Shown: positions 8,771 through 17,120, counted from the stretch's first letter. The stretch: 64,000 nt of DNA from DATAUD01 sp035511075 (GCA_035511075.1 DATKFW010000002.1:1-64000), one strand, 5' to 3'. Translations and numbers: made by a program. The notes: generated by a model not told the origin, from the sequence alone.

Positions 8771-9879
8771 ATCTCAATGCGCACCAGGGCGCCTCCTTCG
8801 GGCCGGTTGCCAATGGTGAGGCGACCGCCGTGGGCGCGAACGATGTTCCGAGCCACACTGAGTCCCAGGCCCATCCCGCCTTCCCTTTCCGAGTACAACA
8901 TTTCCCCGCCGCGCCGGAGCGCCGTCGGTGAAAAACCGGAACCGGTATCGGCAAAGCTGATGTCGCTCACGGAGACGGTGATGGAGAGCGTGCCACCCCT
9001 GGGCATGGCCTGGATCGCATTGAGAATGACGTTGTGAAAAACCTGGGCCAGGCGGTGGATGTCGGCTTGGACGCGCCGATGGGCCAAGGCCGATACGGCG
9101 ATATGCACTTTCGCGTGGTTGGCGGCGGGCTCGAGTACTCGCACGGTCTTCGTGATCAATTCCATCAGGGCAATTTCCGTTTTCCGGGGCGGCTCAGGCC
9201 GGGCCAGAAACATCCATTGATTGAGCATGTCCTCGATCTTGGCGGCTTCATGGACGATCAATCCCGCGCCCACCGGCTCGGTTTGTTCCAATAGTTGCCC
9301 GTGCAGCCGAATGGCGGCGATGGGATTGCGAATTTCGTGCGCCAGCGAAGTCGCAATCGAGCCGAGCAACCCGAAGCGCTGCGCGTCGAGATAGGGAAGC
9401 GTCACCGCCCAGGCCAACGCAAACCAGAGCGCCCAAAAGGCCGTCAGGGCCCCGAGGGAGATCGGTTGCAGCAACACATCGCGCCATCGCGGGCATTCGC
9501 GAATCAATGTCAGTTCCGCCCCCGAATTGATCGGGACGGTCACGGCTTCGTGACGGGCATCCGGCGCCGCCACGCGTTGGAACTGTACGTCAACGCCGCG
9601 CAGTTGGTTAAGGTGTCCCGCAAGAAACTTGGTCTGTGCAAAATGAGCGTCGCGCAGAAAATCGGCGTTGGCCCCGGTCGAATGCGCTTTAGCGCCTTCT
9701 TCGTCTTCAACTTTGGTGTTGTCGCGGATATAATCGGCATTGGCCTCGGCCAGCGCCACAAATTCCGAATGCGATAGGCGTTGAAAGGCCGCGTTGAGCA
9801 AAAAGACCATGCCGACGGTTCCGCCCGCCGCAAACAGCAAGAGTGGCCCTGCAATACGAATCCAGTGACGCCTATGCAT
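8767..9879 (-). CDS. Sensor histidine kinase, partner of the NtrC-type regulator
   Basis: A 370-residue kinase. A membrane helix at about residues 9-30 and another at about 142-163 flank a periplasmic sensor domain of roughly 110 residues that I do not recognise. The H-box is LAHEIRNPIAAIRLHGQLLE with H181, the N-box is FHNVILNAIQAMPRGG (N287), and the ATP lid has DTGSGF (D311) and GGMGLGLSVARNIV. It should autophosphorylate and pass phosphate to D54 of the following regulator, whose gene it overlaps by 4 bases. It is divergent from a TBDR gene, suggesting that the sensed signal relates to the receptor's substrate. Confidence 0.95.
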   Translation of the reverse strand: MHRRHWIRIAGPLLLFAAGGTVGMVFLLNAAFQRLSHSEFVALAEANADYIRDNTKVEDEEGAKAHSTGANADFLRDAHFAQTKFLAGHLNQLRGVDVQFQRVAAPDARHEAVTVPINSGAELTLIRECPRWRDVLLQPISLGALTAFWALWFALAWAVTLPYLDAQRFGLLGSIATSLAHEIRNPIAAIRLHGQLLEQTEPVGAGLIVHEAAKIEDMLNQWMFLARPEPPRKTEIALMELITKTVRVLEPAANHAKVHIAVSALAHRRVQADIHRLAQVFHNVILNAIQAMPRGGTLSITVSVSDISFADTGSGFSPTALRRGGEMLYSEREGGMGLGLSVARNIVRAHGGRLTIGNRPEGGALVRIEI

Positions 9880-9908
9880 GGATACGTTTTATACTAGACC
9901 AGGCCGTT

Positions 9909-9929
9909 ATTGAACAAGATTTATTCAAT
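9909..9929. promoter_or_regulatory. Inverted repeat, candidate enhancer site for the NtrC-type regulator
   Basis: ATTGAA (9909-9914) and TTCAAT (9924-9929) form a perfect 6-base inverted repeat with 9 bases between the arms, in the divergent region of the kinase and the TBDR. It lies about 95 bases upstream of the candidate sigma-54 promoter, a typical distance for an activator site. This is a single copy and A/T-rich, so chance occurrence is possible. Confidence 0.35.
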
Positions 9930-10003
9930 TCCAGTCATTTTAGCTTCGCCTGATTGTGTTGTAAACTACTTTCTGACTGATGGTTGCGTACTGCAGTCCA
10001 TTC

Positions 10004-10019
10004 TGGCTTGCAACGTGCT
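10004..10019 (+). promoter_or_regulatory. Candidate sigma-54 (-24/-12) promoter for the TBDR at 10048
   Basis: TGGCTTG, CAAC, GTGCT aligns with the sigma-54 consensus TGGCACG-N4-TTGCT. GG at 10005-10006 and GC at 10017-10018 have the exact 12-base register, with only three mismatches in the conserved positions. Transcription would start near 10030, 18 bases before the ATG at 10048. The neighbouring divergent operon encodes a sigma-54 activator and its kinase, and rpoN is also in this window. Confidence 0.6.
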
Positions 10020-10047
10020 AAGGCTGTCCGCAGTCACGATTGGATTT

Positions 10048-12207
10048 ATGCCGCAAATCAGGCATCGACGTTTCTCTCATTGGTGCATTTGCCTCCCGCT
10101 GGCCGGCGTGTTGATCGCTGCAGAAGCACAAGTACCGCCAACACAGCCCCCGGTTCACTTGCCGCCCGTCACCGTCATGGGCGCCACCAATGGAACTTCC
10201 CTGACTTCGCCACCCATAAGCCAGGCGGAGCGGATAAAAAGGGAAGTCCCCGGCGGTTTCACGCTCCAAGGCATCGATTCACTGGAGCAGGGGCGCGCCT
10301 CCAGCTTGGATGATCTGCTCCAGAACGCGCCCGGCGTTATTATGCTCTCGGAGAATGAGGTCGATGTAAGCAAGATTTACATCCGCGGCTATGGCGTGAT
10401 TCAGGAAGACGAGCCGAGCAGTGTGGAGTATTTGATCGATGGCCTGACCCTGAATCAGGCCGACGGTGAGATGATTATCGAAGACCTCGACGTTGGGACG
10501 TTTAAATACGCCGAGATTTACAGCGGCGCGGACGCTTTGCAATATGGCGGCTTGGCGCTGGGTGGCGCGGTTAATTTCGTTCCGTTCACCGGTTACGACG
10601 CCTCCCCGTTGGCCGTCAAGCTGGAGGGGGGCAGTTTTGGTTTCGTGCGGTCAGAGCTCACCACCGGCGGCGTGGATGGAAAGTGGGATTATTACGTCTC
10701 CATTTCCGCCCGCTACCGCGACGGTTGGCGCGACCATAGCACGGAAAGCACCGAATACTTCTTTAGCGATCTCGGCTACAAGTTCAACAACCGCCTCGAA
10801 AACCGGGTTTATGCCATCGTCGACCAAACAGACCGCGAAGTGCCTGGCGCCCTTACCTTGCAGCAAATGGAGCAGAACCCGGCCCAAGCCGATTCACTGG
10901 CAGTTCCCCAGGACTGGCGGAAGGATTGGTATTACTTCCGACTGGCCGACAAACTTAGCTACAAAGCGGGCGGAGAGGAAGCCGACGCCGGAGTCTATTG
11001 GTGGCACCGCGAAGCTTACGAACCCAACATCTACATCCCCAGCAACACTCTCTCCGGCATCGGTTCATTCTACGCGGACGATTTCGGCGGCTTGTTCAAC
11101 TCGACCACTCGCTGGGACTGGCTCGGCGGGGAGAACATACTGACGCTGGGGTTCAACCCCACTGCGGAGAATGAAGAGGACGCGTACTATGAAAACCTGA
11201 ATGGCCAGAAGGGCGCGCTCACCGGGGCCGACGGCGAATGGTCCCTCAATGGCGTGCTTTACGCGCAACTCCAGCATTACCTGACGGAAAAGTTTTCCAT
11301 TGTGCTGGGCGTCCAGGGCATTTACGCCCAGCGGCATTTCTCAGATTTTTTCAATACCTCCGTGGATGGCAACGTATCCCGAAACCTGATTTACCGTGGT
11401 ATCGATCCGAAGGTCGGGCTGATCTATGAACTAAACGATAAAGACCAGCTTTTCGCGAATTTCAGCGGTGCTGAGCAGCCGCCATCGTTTGACGACATGG
11501 TTTCCTTCGACACCGGCCCCAATACCAGCCAGGTCCTGACGCCTCTGGAGATGCAAACGGCCTGGACGGCCGAAGTCGGCACGCGCGGCAAGAGTGACCG
11601 GGCGGAATGGGAGCTGGCCCTTTACCACGCGTGGGTTCGCCACGAGTTGGTGGATGTCTACAGCGGCGAATCGGACCTCGACCTGGGAAGCCTGAACGTT
11701 CCCCATTCCATGCATCAAGGTGTGGAGGCGGGCTTGGATTACCAGTTGTTTGAATCGATGTTCACGCAAGGGAACAAAACACGCGCCGGAGACCGGTTAA
11801 CCTTGCGCCAGGATTTCACCCTCACCGATGCGCACTTCAGTCACGATCCCACTTTTGGAAACGACCGCATCGCCGGGATTCCAATCTACGACTATCAGGC
11901 GCAGTTGATGTACGAGTCGCCCTACGGGTTCTACGCTGGGCCGAATTTGCACTGGATCATGACGCGTTTTCCGGTGGACAACGCCAATACGCTTTACGCT
12001 CCAGCCTATGTATTACTCGGATTTCGCGCGGGCGCGCGATTGTGGAAGAACCTATCGGTTTTCGTGGACGCGCACAATTTGCTGGACCAGCGTTATGCCT
12101 CCTCTGTGGACCCCATTTCCAGCGCGTCGGCATTTGAACCGCAGGTTCAAGTCTTCCATCCGGGCGATCCCCGCTCCTTTTACGGCGGGGTGTCGTGGAA
12201 GTGGTGA
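10048..12207 (+). CDS. TonB-dependent receptor, FecA-like, under putative sigma-54 control
   Basis: A 719-residue receptor from ATG 10048 (MPQIRHRRFS), which supplies a signal peptide ending near AAEAQ. A frame extending to 9910 would cover the promoter region and lacks support. The TonB-box-like LPPVTVMG (about 38-45) is followed by a plug (LDDLLQNAPGVIML, KIYIRGYG, YLIDGLTLNQADG, ALGGAVNFV) and a barrel ending VSWKW. The plug resembles siderophore/ferric-citrate receptors in general, but this does not fix the substrate. It stands alone downstream of the promoter and is divergent from the two-component system. Confidence 0.92.
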   Translation: MPQIRHRRFSHWCICLPLAGVLIAAEAQVPPTQPPVHLPPVTVMGATNGTSLTSPPISQAERIKREVPGGFTLQGIDSLEQGRASSLDDLLQNAPGVIMLSENEVDVSKIYIRGYGVIQEDEPSSVEYLIDGLTLNQADGEMIIEDLDVGTFKYAEIYSGADALQYGGLALGGAVNFVPFTGYDASPLAVKLEGGSFGFVRSELTTGGVDGKWDYYVSISARYRDGWRDHSTESTEYFFSDLGYKFNNRLENRVYAIVDQTDREVPGALTLQQMEQNPAQADSLAVPQDWRKDWYYFRLADKLSYKAGGEEADAGVYWWHREAYEPNIYIPSNTLSGIGSFYADDFGGLFNSTTRWDWLGGENILTLGFNPTAENEEDAYYENLNGQKGALTGADGEWSLNGVLYAQLQHYLTEKFSIVLGVQGIYAQRHFSDFFNTSVDGNVSRNLIYRGIDPKVGLIYELNDKDQLFANFSGAEQPPSFDDMVSFDTGPNTSQVLTPLEMQTAWTAEVGTRGKSDRAEWELALYHAWVRHELVDVYSGESDLDLGSLNVPHSMHQGVEAGLDYQLFESMFTQGNKTRAGDRLTLRQDFTLTDAHFSHDPTFGNDRIAGIPIYDYQAQLMYESPYGFYAGPNLHWIMTRFPVDNANTLYAPAYVLLGFRAGARLWKNLSVFVDAHNLLDQRYASSVDPISSASAFEPQVQVFHPGDPRSFYGGVSWKW

Positions 12208-12280
12208 GTCTTGGCATCAAATAATTCACCTCCACCAGCTCTGTTTGCTTTGAGATCATTACGCGGCGTGATCACGAAGT

Positions 12281-13114
12281 TTAATGGCCGTCAAACTCCC
12301 AATTGATGTCAGAATCTTTGGGATCGGCGATCTTGCCGTTGACCTGGGCAACCACATAACTGTATTTAAAATAGCCTGTATGTCCGTCACTGAAAGTGAT
12401 GTTCCCTCCCGCATTGTGCCGTCCGGAAAATCGGTTGCACCAGTTGTAGGTGCTGCTGAGGTCCGCGGGTGAGGTGCCGTAATAGGGGGTTTCACTTTGA
12501 TGCACCCGCTGTTCCGAGAAGACCACGAAAGCCCCCGGGTGCGCAGCTTGGGTAACTTTGAAAGGGGTTTCCGGCTCATTGTAAGGAGCGGGGAGATTGT
12601 AATTGATCCGCTGATTCATGCCGTAGTTAAAAGTGGGACCTGGCCCGACGCCAGGCTCTATGCCTGTCAACGAATTGGGATCGGGGGGAACAGTGGGGAT
12701 GGCGGCGGCGGTGGGACAGATGTAAACGGACTTGGAGTAGGTGAACACGTTGTTGCTTATGCTGTTGGCGCCGTATTTCCAGAGTGGAACACCGGCGACA
12801 TAGGGCGGCAGGGCATTGAACCAGTCGGACAGCCCAATGGGAGGTGACTCCAACGCGTCGGCGTACATTTCTGTCCACACAGGATTGTTGTCTGGGGCGG
12901 CGACATAATTGGTGTCTCTCGACGCTGGATAATACTCGCCGTTGTCGTCCGCATACATGGACATGGCCAGTCCCCATTCTTTTAAATTGTTAATGCAAAA
13001 GGTTCGATTGGCCTCTTCCTTGGCCTTGGCCAACGACGGCAGGAGTATGGACGCCAGAATAGCGATGATGGCAATAACAACCAGCAACTCGATCAGGGTG
13101 AATGCGCGCTTCAT
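12281..13114 (-). CDS. Pseudopilin-like protein with type IV prepilin leader
   Basis: A 277-residue protein that starts MKRAFTLIELLVVIAIIAI, a short basic leader directly followed by the hydrophobic N-methylation helix, then CINNLKEWGLAMSMYADDN and a C-terminal NITFSDGHTGYFKY block. This is the pseudopilin-like family seen in large numbers in Verrucomicrobia, Lentisphaerae and Planctomycetes. The glycine usual at position -1 is alanine here (RAFTL). It is a single gene convergent with the TBDR at 10048; no type II secretion or type IV pilus genes are adjacent. Processing by a PilD-type peptidase is expected from the family. Confidence 0.9.
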   Translation of the reverse strand: MKRAFTLIELLVVIAIIAILASILLPSLAKAKEEANRTFCINNLKEWGLAMSMYADDNGEYYPASRDTNYVAAPDNNPVWTEMYADALESPPIGLSDWFNALPPYVAGVPLWKYGANSISNNVFTYSKSVYICPTAAAIPTVPPDPNSLTGIEPGVGPGPTFNYGMNQRINYNLPAPYNEPETPFKVTQAAHPGAFVVFSEQRVHQSETPYYGTSPADLSSTYNWCNRFSGRHNAGGNITFSDGHTGYFKYSYVVAQVNGKIADPKDSDINWEFDGH

Positions 13115-13203
13115 TCTGGAGAAATGCTAACCCCCCGCCTTTGAATTGTAAAAACTTAGCAACAAATTGTGCGACGCGTGGTTGCTCAACCTTATTTTGG
13201 AAT

Positions 13204-13215
13204 AGCGTTAACGCT
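13204..13215. promoter_or_regulatory. 12-base perfect palindrome beside a -35-like hexamer
   Basis: AGCGTTAACGCT is a perfect palindrome, and its last base is the first base of TTGACA (13215-13220), a consensus -35. No good -10 follows at 17 bases (CATTTG). The position, 39 bases before the GTG at 13254, fits an operator for the CPLC-motif gene, but one copy only is seen. Confidence 0.35.
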
Positions 13216-13253
13216 TGACATTCCGGGCGAAACGTTCCATTTGAAAAGGCATT

Positions 13254-13634
13254 GTGTTTGCGCGCCTGGCCAAAATGGTGGTGATCGTCACGCTCGTGGC
13301 AACGACGGTCGCGCACTGGGCCTTGCTGCAATCGGTCGCCTGGACCACGATGCTGGCTGAAAATTTGAGTTGCGGCTCCGTGAGCCAGGCGGTGTCGCGC
13401 ACCTTTGATGGCAAACACCCGTGTCCGCTCTGCAAGGCCATCGCCGCCGGCAAGAAATCCGAAAGCAAGAAGGATCACACGCTGCTGCTGCAACGATTTG
13501 AATTTCCTCTGGCCAGCGGCAATCCGGTGCTGACGGCGCCGCCGCAATTTGAAGCGCCGCCGCCGGCCATTGTCTTCCCCAAAGTTCGCATCCAAAGACC
13601 TCCCGTGCCGCCGCCGCGCCGACTCCTCGGTTAG
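13254..13634 (+). CDS. Small exported protein with a CPLC motif
   Basis: A 126-residue protein starting at GTG 13254, with AAAAGG about 5 bases upstream; an internal ATG at 13275 is an alternative. It has an N-terminal hydrophobic segment (VVIVTLVATTVAHWALL), then HPCPLCKAIAAGKK at about residues 55-68 and a proline-rich C-terminus. The N-terminal helix plus the CPLC pair suggests a membrane-anchored periplasmic protein that may bind metal or redox-active groups. It lies 78 bases upstream of a cysteine-rich outer-membrane barrel gene and the exported SOD, and probably shares their expression. I cannot name the family. Confidence 0.7.
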   Translation: MFARLAKMVVIVTLVATTVAHWALLQSVAWTTMLAENLSCGSVSQAVSRTFDGKHPCPLCKAIAAGKKSESKKDHTLLLQRFEFPLASGNPVLTAPPQFEAPPPAIVFPKVRIQRPPVPPPRRLLG

Positions 13635-13670
13635 CCCACCTCTGTTCAGTTCGGTTTGTCCCTTGAAATT

Positions 13671-13694
13671 GAGACGCCGCGGTCGCGGTGTCTC
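13671..13694. repeat. Intergenic hairpin, 11-base-pair stem
   Basis: GAGACGCCGCG (13671-13681) pairs with CGCGGTGTCTC (13684-13694) with one G-T wobble; in practice about 10 pairs with a tight loop. There is no T-run, so it is not a classical terminator. It lies between the CPLC gene and the barrel gene, 18 bases before the ATG at 13713. Confidence 0.6.
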
Positions 13695-13707
13695 GCAACT
13701 TTGGATT

Positions 13708-13731
13708 TTAAAATGAATGTTAAAATGAATG
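13708..13731 (+). repeat. 12-base tandem duplication carrying the start codon
   Basis: TTAAAATGAATG occurs twice without spacing (13708-13719 and 13720-13731). Each unit contains an in-frame ATG (13713 and 13725), so the barrel protein has the N-terminus MNVKMNVNAV with a choice of two starts. The unit repeats exactly, which implies a recent slippage or duplication event. Confidence 0.9.
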
Positions 13732-14684
13732 TTAATGCAGTGAGATTTGCACTAGTGGCGGCGGCACTGGCTCCTCGTGCTTGCTGGGCGTGCGCATGTG
13801 GATGCGGCGTTTTTGACGTGGCCACCGAGTCGATGCTGCCCCAGGGCCCGGGCGGCGTGCTCTTCGCGGAGTATGACTACATGGACCAGAACATGAATTG
13901 GAGCGGCGGCAAGCCCGCGCCTGCGTCGCACAACGGAGACTCGGATATTCGGACCGATTTTACCACGCTCGGTATGCAGTACATGTTCGACCGCAGTTGG
14001 GGGGCGCAAGTTGAATTGCCCTATGACTTTCGCCACTACACGGCTAACTTCGGAGGCGGCTCCACCTCGTGGAGCACCATCGGAGATGTCCGGCTCGAAG
14101 GCATCTACACCGGGTTTTTCCCGGACATGTCCGCCGGGGTAACATTCGGTTTGAAATTGCCGACCGGCAACGACAATCACGACTTGCCCGGCATCCTTGA
14201 TCGCGACACCGAACTGGGTACTGGCAGCACGGATATTCTGCTTGGCGGTTTCTACCGCCACACGCTCAACAGGATAACCCCCGGCTTGTACTGGTTCGCC
14301 CAGGCGCAGTTGGATGTGCCGGTGCTCACACAGGGCGGTTACCGTCCGGGTGTTGAACTCGATGCGTCCCTCGGGCTTTACTACCAAAGCTTGTCAATCG
14401 GCAAAGTGAAGATTACACCGGTGGCGCAGGTCATTCCGAGCTATCGGAGCAAGGACACCGGCTCTTGGGCCTCAGGCGGCGTCAACGACCCCGGCATCAA
14501 TCCCAGCGACCCGACCGAAGTCGATTCCGGCTACCACCGGATGCTGCTCTCGCCAGGGATCGAATTCGACATTCATCCGGTGATGATCTACGCCGACGCC
14601 GAGTTTGATGATCTTCAGTGGTCGAAGGGAAATCAGTTGGTGTCGCCGATCCTGTACAAGGTAGTCGTAAGCTACTCGTTTTGA
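13713..14684 (+). CDS. Outer-membrane beta-barrel-like protein with N-terminal CACGCG motif
   Basis: A 323-residue protein from ATG 13713 (or 13725). The N-terminus has a signal peptide (VRFALVAAALAPRACWA) immediately followed by the cysteine cluster CACGCGVFDV. The rest is made of alternating amphipathic strands rich in Y, F, G and D and ends SYSF, as expected for an outer-membrane barrel. The cluster at the mature N-terminus could bind metal or a cofactor, or allow lipid attachment; there is no clean lipobox. It sits between the CPLC protein and an exported SOD, hinting at a shared redox or metal role, but no family function is known to me. Confidence 0.75.
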   Translation: MNVKMNVNAVRFALVAAALAPRACWACACGCGVFDVATESMLPQGPGGVLFAEYDYMDQNMNWSGGKPAPASHNGDSDIRTDFTTLGMQYMFDRSWGAQVELPYDFRHYTANFGGGSTSWSTIGDVRLEGIYTGFFPDMSAGVTFGLKLPTGNDNHDLPGILDRDTELGTGSTDILLGGFYRHTLNRITPGLYWFAQAQLDVPVLTQGGYRPGVELDASLGLYYQSLSIGKVKITPVAQVIPSYRSKDTGSWASGGVNDPGINPSDPTEVDSGYHRMLLSPGIEFDIHPVMIYADAEFDDLQWSKGNQLVSPILYKVVVSYSF

Positions 14685-14727
14685 AGGCAGTCTCCCAACC
14701 GTAATAGTTCTAGAAGGGAATTTCATT

Positions 14728-15447
14728 ATGATGACTCGACGACAAGTCTTGAAAACAACTGTGCTGGCATCGGTCGCATACGCAGCAGCGTGGCCCTTGC
14801 GCATCGCGAACGCTCAACCCGCAAGCCCCGCCGGCGGCCCTTACACGCTGCCGGCGCTGCCATATCCGTTTGACGCCCTTGAACCGCATATTGACGCTCA
14901 GACGATGCAAATCCATCACGATAAACACCACGCCGCTTATGTGGCGAATCTGAATAAAGCGGTTGCCGAATATCCCGATCTGGGACAGAAGCCAGTCGAG
15001 GATTTACTAAAAGACCTAGGCGCCATCCCCGAAAAAATTCGCACCGCCGTGCGCAATCAGGGCGGTGGTCATTACAACCATTCGATGTTCTGGCAAATGA
15101 TGACCAAGAATGCCGGCGGCGAACCTTCGGGCGAACTTTCCAAAGCGATCGATAAGGCGTTTGGCAGCTTCGCCGCGTTTAAAACCCAATTCACCAAGGC
15201 TGCGGTCGGGCAGTTTGGGAGCGGTTGGGCGTGGCTGGTGTCAGATGGCGGCAATTTGAAAATCACGTCCTCTGGCAATCAGGACTCGCCTGTCAGCGAA
15301 GGCAAACAGCCGTTGCTCGGCGTGGACGTTTGGGAGCACGCGTATTATTTGAAGTACCAGAATCGACGCCCTGAATACGTGGCCGCCTGGTTCAACGTTA
15401 TCAATTGGGATTACGTCACACAGAGATATCTAAGCAAGGGGGCCTAA
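14728..15447 (+). CDS. sodA: Fe/Mn superoxide dismutase with a Tat-type signal
   Basis: A 239-residue Fe/Mn-SOD. The N-terminus MMTRRQVLKTTVLASVAYAA is a twin-arginine signal ending near IANAQ, so the enzyme is probably exported folded to the periplasm; most bacterial Fe/Mn-SODs are cytoplasmic. The metal ligands are all present: H63 in MQIHHDKHH, H118 in HYNHSMFW, D200 and H204 in GVDVWEHAYY. It converts superoxide to peroxide and oxygen. Sequence does not settle Fe versus Mn. AAGGGA lies before the ATG. The symbol is approximate; sodB is equally possible. Confidence 0.93.
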   Translation: MMTRRQVLKTTVLASVAYAAAWPLRIANAQPASPAGGPYTLPALPYPFDALEPHIDAQTMQIHHDKHHAAYVANLNKAVAEYPDLGQKPVEDLLKDLGAIPEKIRTAVRNQGGGHYNHSMFWQMMTKNAGGEPSGELSKAIDKAFGSFAAFKTQFTKAAVGQFGSGWAWLVSDGGNLKITSSGNQDSPVSEGKQPLLGVDVWEHAYYLKYQNRRPEYVAAWFNVINWDYVTQRYLSKGA

Positions 15448-15571
15448 GCGAACTGAGTCTATTGTTTATCAGAGATTGTGCCCGGCGCAATGCCTGACAC
15501 TGAGGCGATTATTGTTAACCCGATGTTTTAGTTTGCCAACGGCATTGGGGTGTGGCTAATAAAACGCCTGA

Positions 15572-15650
15572 AAGCCACCTGTGGCAAGCGATGACGGGGA
15601 ACAAAACCCGTAGCCGCCACGCAGGTGGCTTCTTGCCGTCTGCCCACATC
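15572..15650 (+). repeat. Structured intergenic repeat, copy A
   Basis: A 10-base-pair perfect stem (AAGCCACCTG 15572-15581 with CAGGTGGCTT 15622-15631) encloses TGGC/GCCA (15582-15585 / 15616-15619) and CGGG/CCCG (15595-15598 / 15607-15610). The segment aligns over about 75 bases, at roughly four-fifths identity by eye, with copy B at 22676. It lies between the SOD gene and the gene at 15737. Upstream, 15448-15571 has no recognisable gene. It may be a dispersed repeat family, an attenuator or a structured RNA. Confidence 0.75.
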
Positions 15651-15736
15651 AAAACTCTGAATATCTCTTGAATCCAGGGCCCTCTCACCGGTACTTTGCG
15701 AAAGTCACTAACGATTCGGTCCAAGCGCGACGTGCC

Positions 15737-17110
15737 ATGAGTCTCTCAAACTCCGGAATATCAGAATCGGTATCCAACCTTGCTCAATTCCCACTATTAT
15801 CATCGCTGCGGTCTCGCCGTTCGCGTCGGTTTGGGCTTGGCATGAAAATACCCGGCGGTCCGCTGGCCTATCAGAGCCGGCACCGGCCGACGCCACTGAC
15901 GGAGGATGAAGAGGCTGCGCTGGTTTTTGCCGCTTGCGGCATTACAGGGCACTCACTGGCGGACTTGTGTTACAACCACGATGGCGGCGGGAACATCATG
16001 GCGGGACTTGTCGCGCGCACGATCGCAAGCGGTGACGGATTGCAAACCGTCGCGCTTATCGTAACCAACGATGAGGCGACGTATCTTATCCGCCGGCCGC
16101 GCGAATTGCCTGCGGCACACATCCCGGAACTCATTGAACAGGGGCGCTTGGGAGAGTTCTTGGGGCTTTATCGCCGTTTGCGCGTGAAGATCAAAGACGG
16201 ACGATCAGCGCCGCCTACGGTTCCGCTGTTCAATATCAACGCCAATAACTGGTCCGCGCACGCGCCGGGTTCAAGCTACTTCCTGCCGGTTAACGACCTT
16301 ACCTTCATGTATGTTAACGGCCTGCTGGAGATATTCAACGAGCACACCAATGCGTTCATTTTGGACGAGCGCAACCAGTTTCGACCCGCTGGACTGGCCC
16401 GGTTTGGGCGAAGTCGAGGTGGCCATCTTGACGACGATCCAGACAACGGCCGTGTCGTTACCATAAGGCAAGTCGAGCAGTTCGTGTCGGATTTTGTGAC
16501 TGTCGAGCAGGGGATGATGTTGCAGAATCTTGGGCTGATGGCCGAGGCATTGGGATTGGGCGGCTTTCCAAATTTCGCCAATCACGAGTACGGCTGGTTT
16601 CAATCGCTGGGCTTCAGGATGGAACAAATGCGCGCCAGCCGATACGTCGGCGCGGCATGGTTGCCGAGGCTGGCCATGACACTTCTCAAACGCGATCCCA
16701 TCATTCCCTACCCAATCGGCCTGGAGCGCAACGGCGAAGTATTGTTGAAACCGTTTTGCCCGCCGTATTTCAATTCGATGGCGGAGGCCGTCAAGGCGGT
16801 CGTTGAAATAAAATTTGGCGCCGGCGGCGTATTCGGAAGCGCGAATTCCGGCAGCGCGTGGGCCAGCCACTCCGCGGTGACTGGAAAGGTCCCACCCGTC
16901 AGTGACCTGGCGATTGCGGCGACGACCGCCTATTGCCAATATGTCTGGGACCGTTACGGAAGATTTCCGGCCACTCTGCCGCCTTATCGGACAGTGCTGG
17001 GTTTTCAGGCGTGCCATCTGGACGCGGAATTTTACGATAAATTTTACAAGCCCGAAGCGCTAAGCGAAGGCCACCGCAACGATTTCCAGGAGCGGACGGG
17101 CGCGCGATAA
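15737..17110 (+). CDS. Uncharacterised protein, nitroreductase-like in part
   Basis: A 457-residue protein from ATG 15737 (MSLSNSGIS); the frame is open to 15668, but that part overlaps the intergenic region and is unlikely to be used. There is no signal peptide. The region PTPLTEDEEAALVFAACGIT (about 52-71) and the segment QNLGLMAEALGLGGFPNFAN recall SagB-type nitroreductases, where QNLLLAAxALGLG contacts the flavin. Other conserved-looking parts are HAPGSSYFLPVNDLTFMYVN and SGSAWASHSAVTG. A flavin-dependent fold is a weak inference. The gene is convergent with the ECF sigma/anti-sigma pair, ending 11 bases from it. Confidence 0.7.
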   Translation: MSLSNSGISESVSNLAQFPLLSSLRSRRSRRFGLGMKIPGGPLAYQSRHRPTPLTEDEEAALVFAACGITGHSLADLCYNHDGGGNIMAGLVARTIASGDGLQTVALIVTNDEATYLIRRPRELPAAHIPELIEQGRLGEFLGLYRRLRVKIKDGRSAPPTVPLFNINANNWSAHAPGSSYFLPVNDLTFMYVNGLLEIFNEHTNAFILDERNQFRPAGLARFGRSRGGHLDDDPDNGRVVTIRQVEQFVSDFVTVEQGMMLQNLGLMAEALGLGGFPNFANHEYGWFQSLGFRMEQMRASRYVGAAWLPRLAMTLLKRDPIIPYPIGLERNGEVLLKPFCPPYFNSMAEAVKAVVEIKFGAGGVFGSANSGSAWASHSAVTGKVPPVSDLAIAATTAYCQYVWDRYGRFPATLPPYRTVLGFQACHLDAEFYDKFYKPEALSEGHRNDFQERTGAR

Positions 17111-17120
17111 TCCGACGCAA

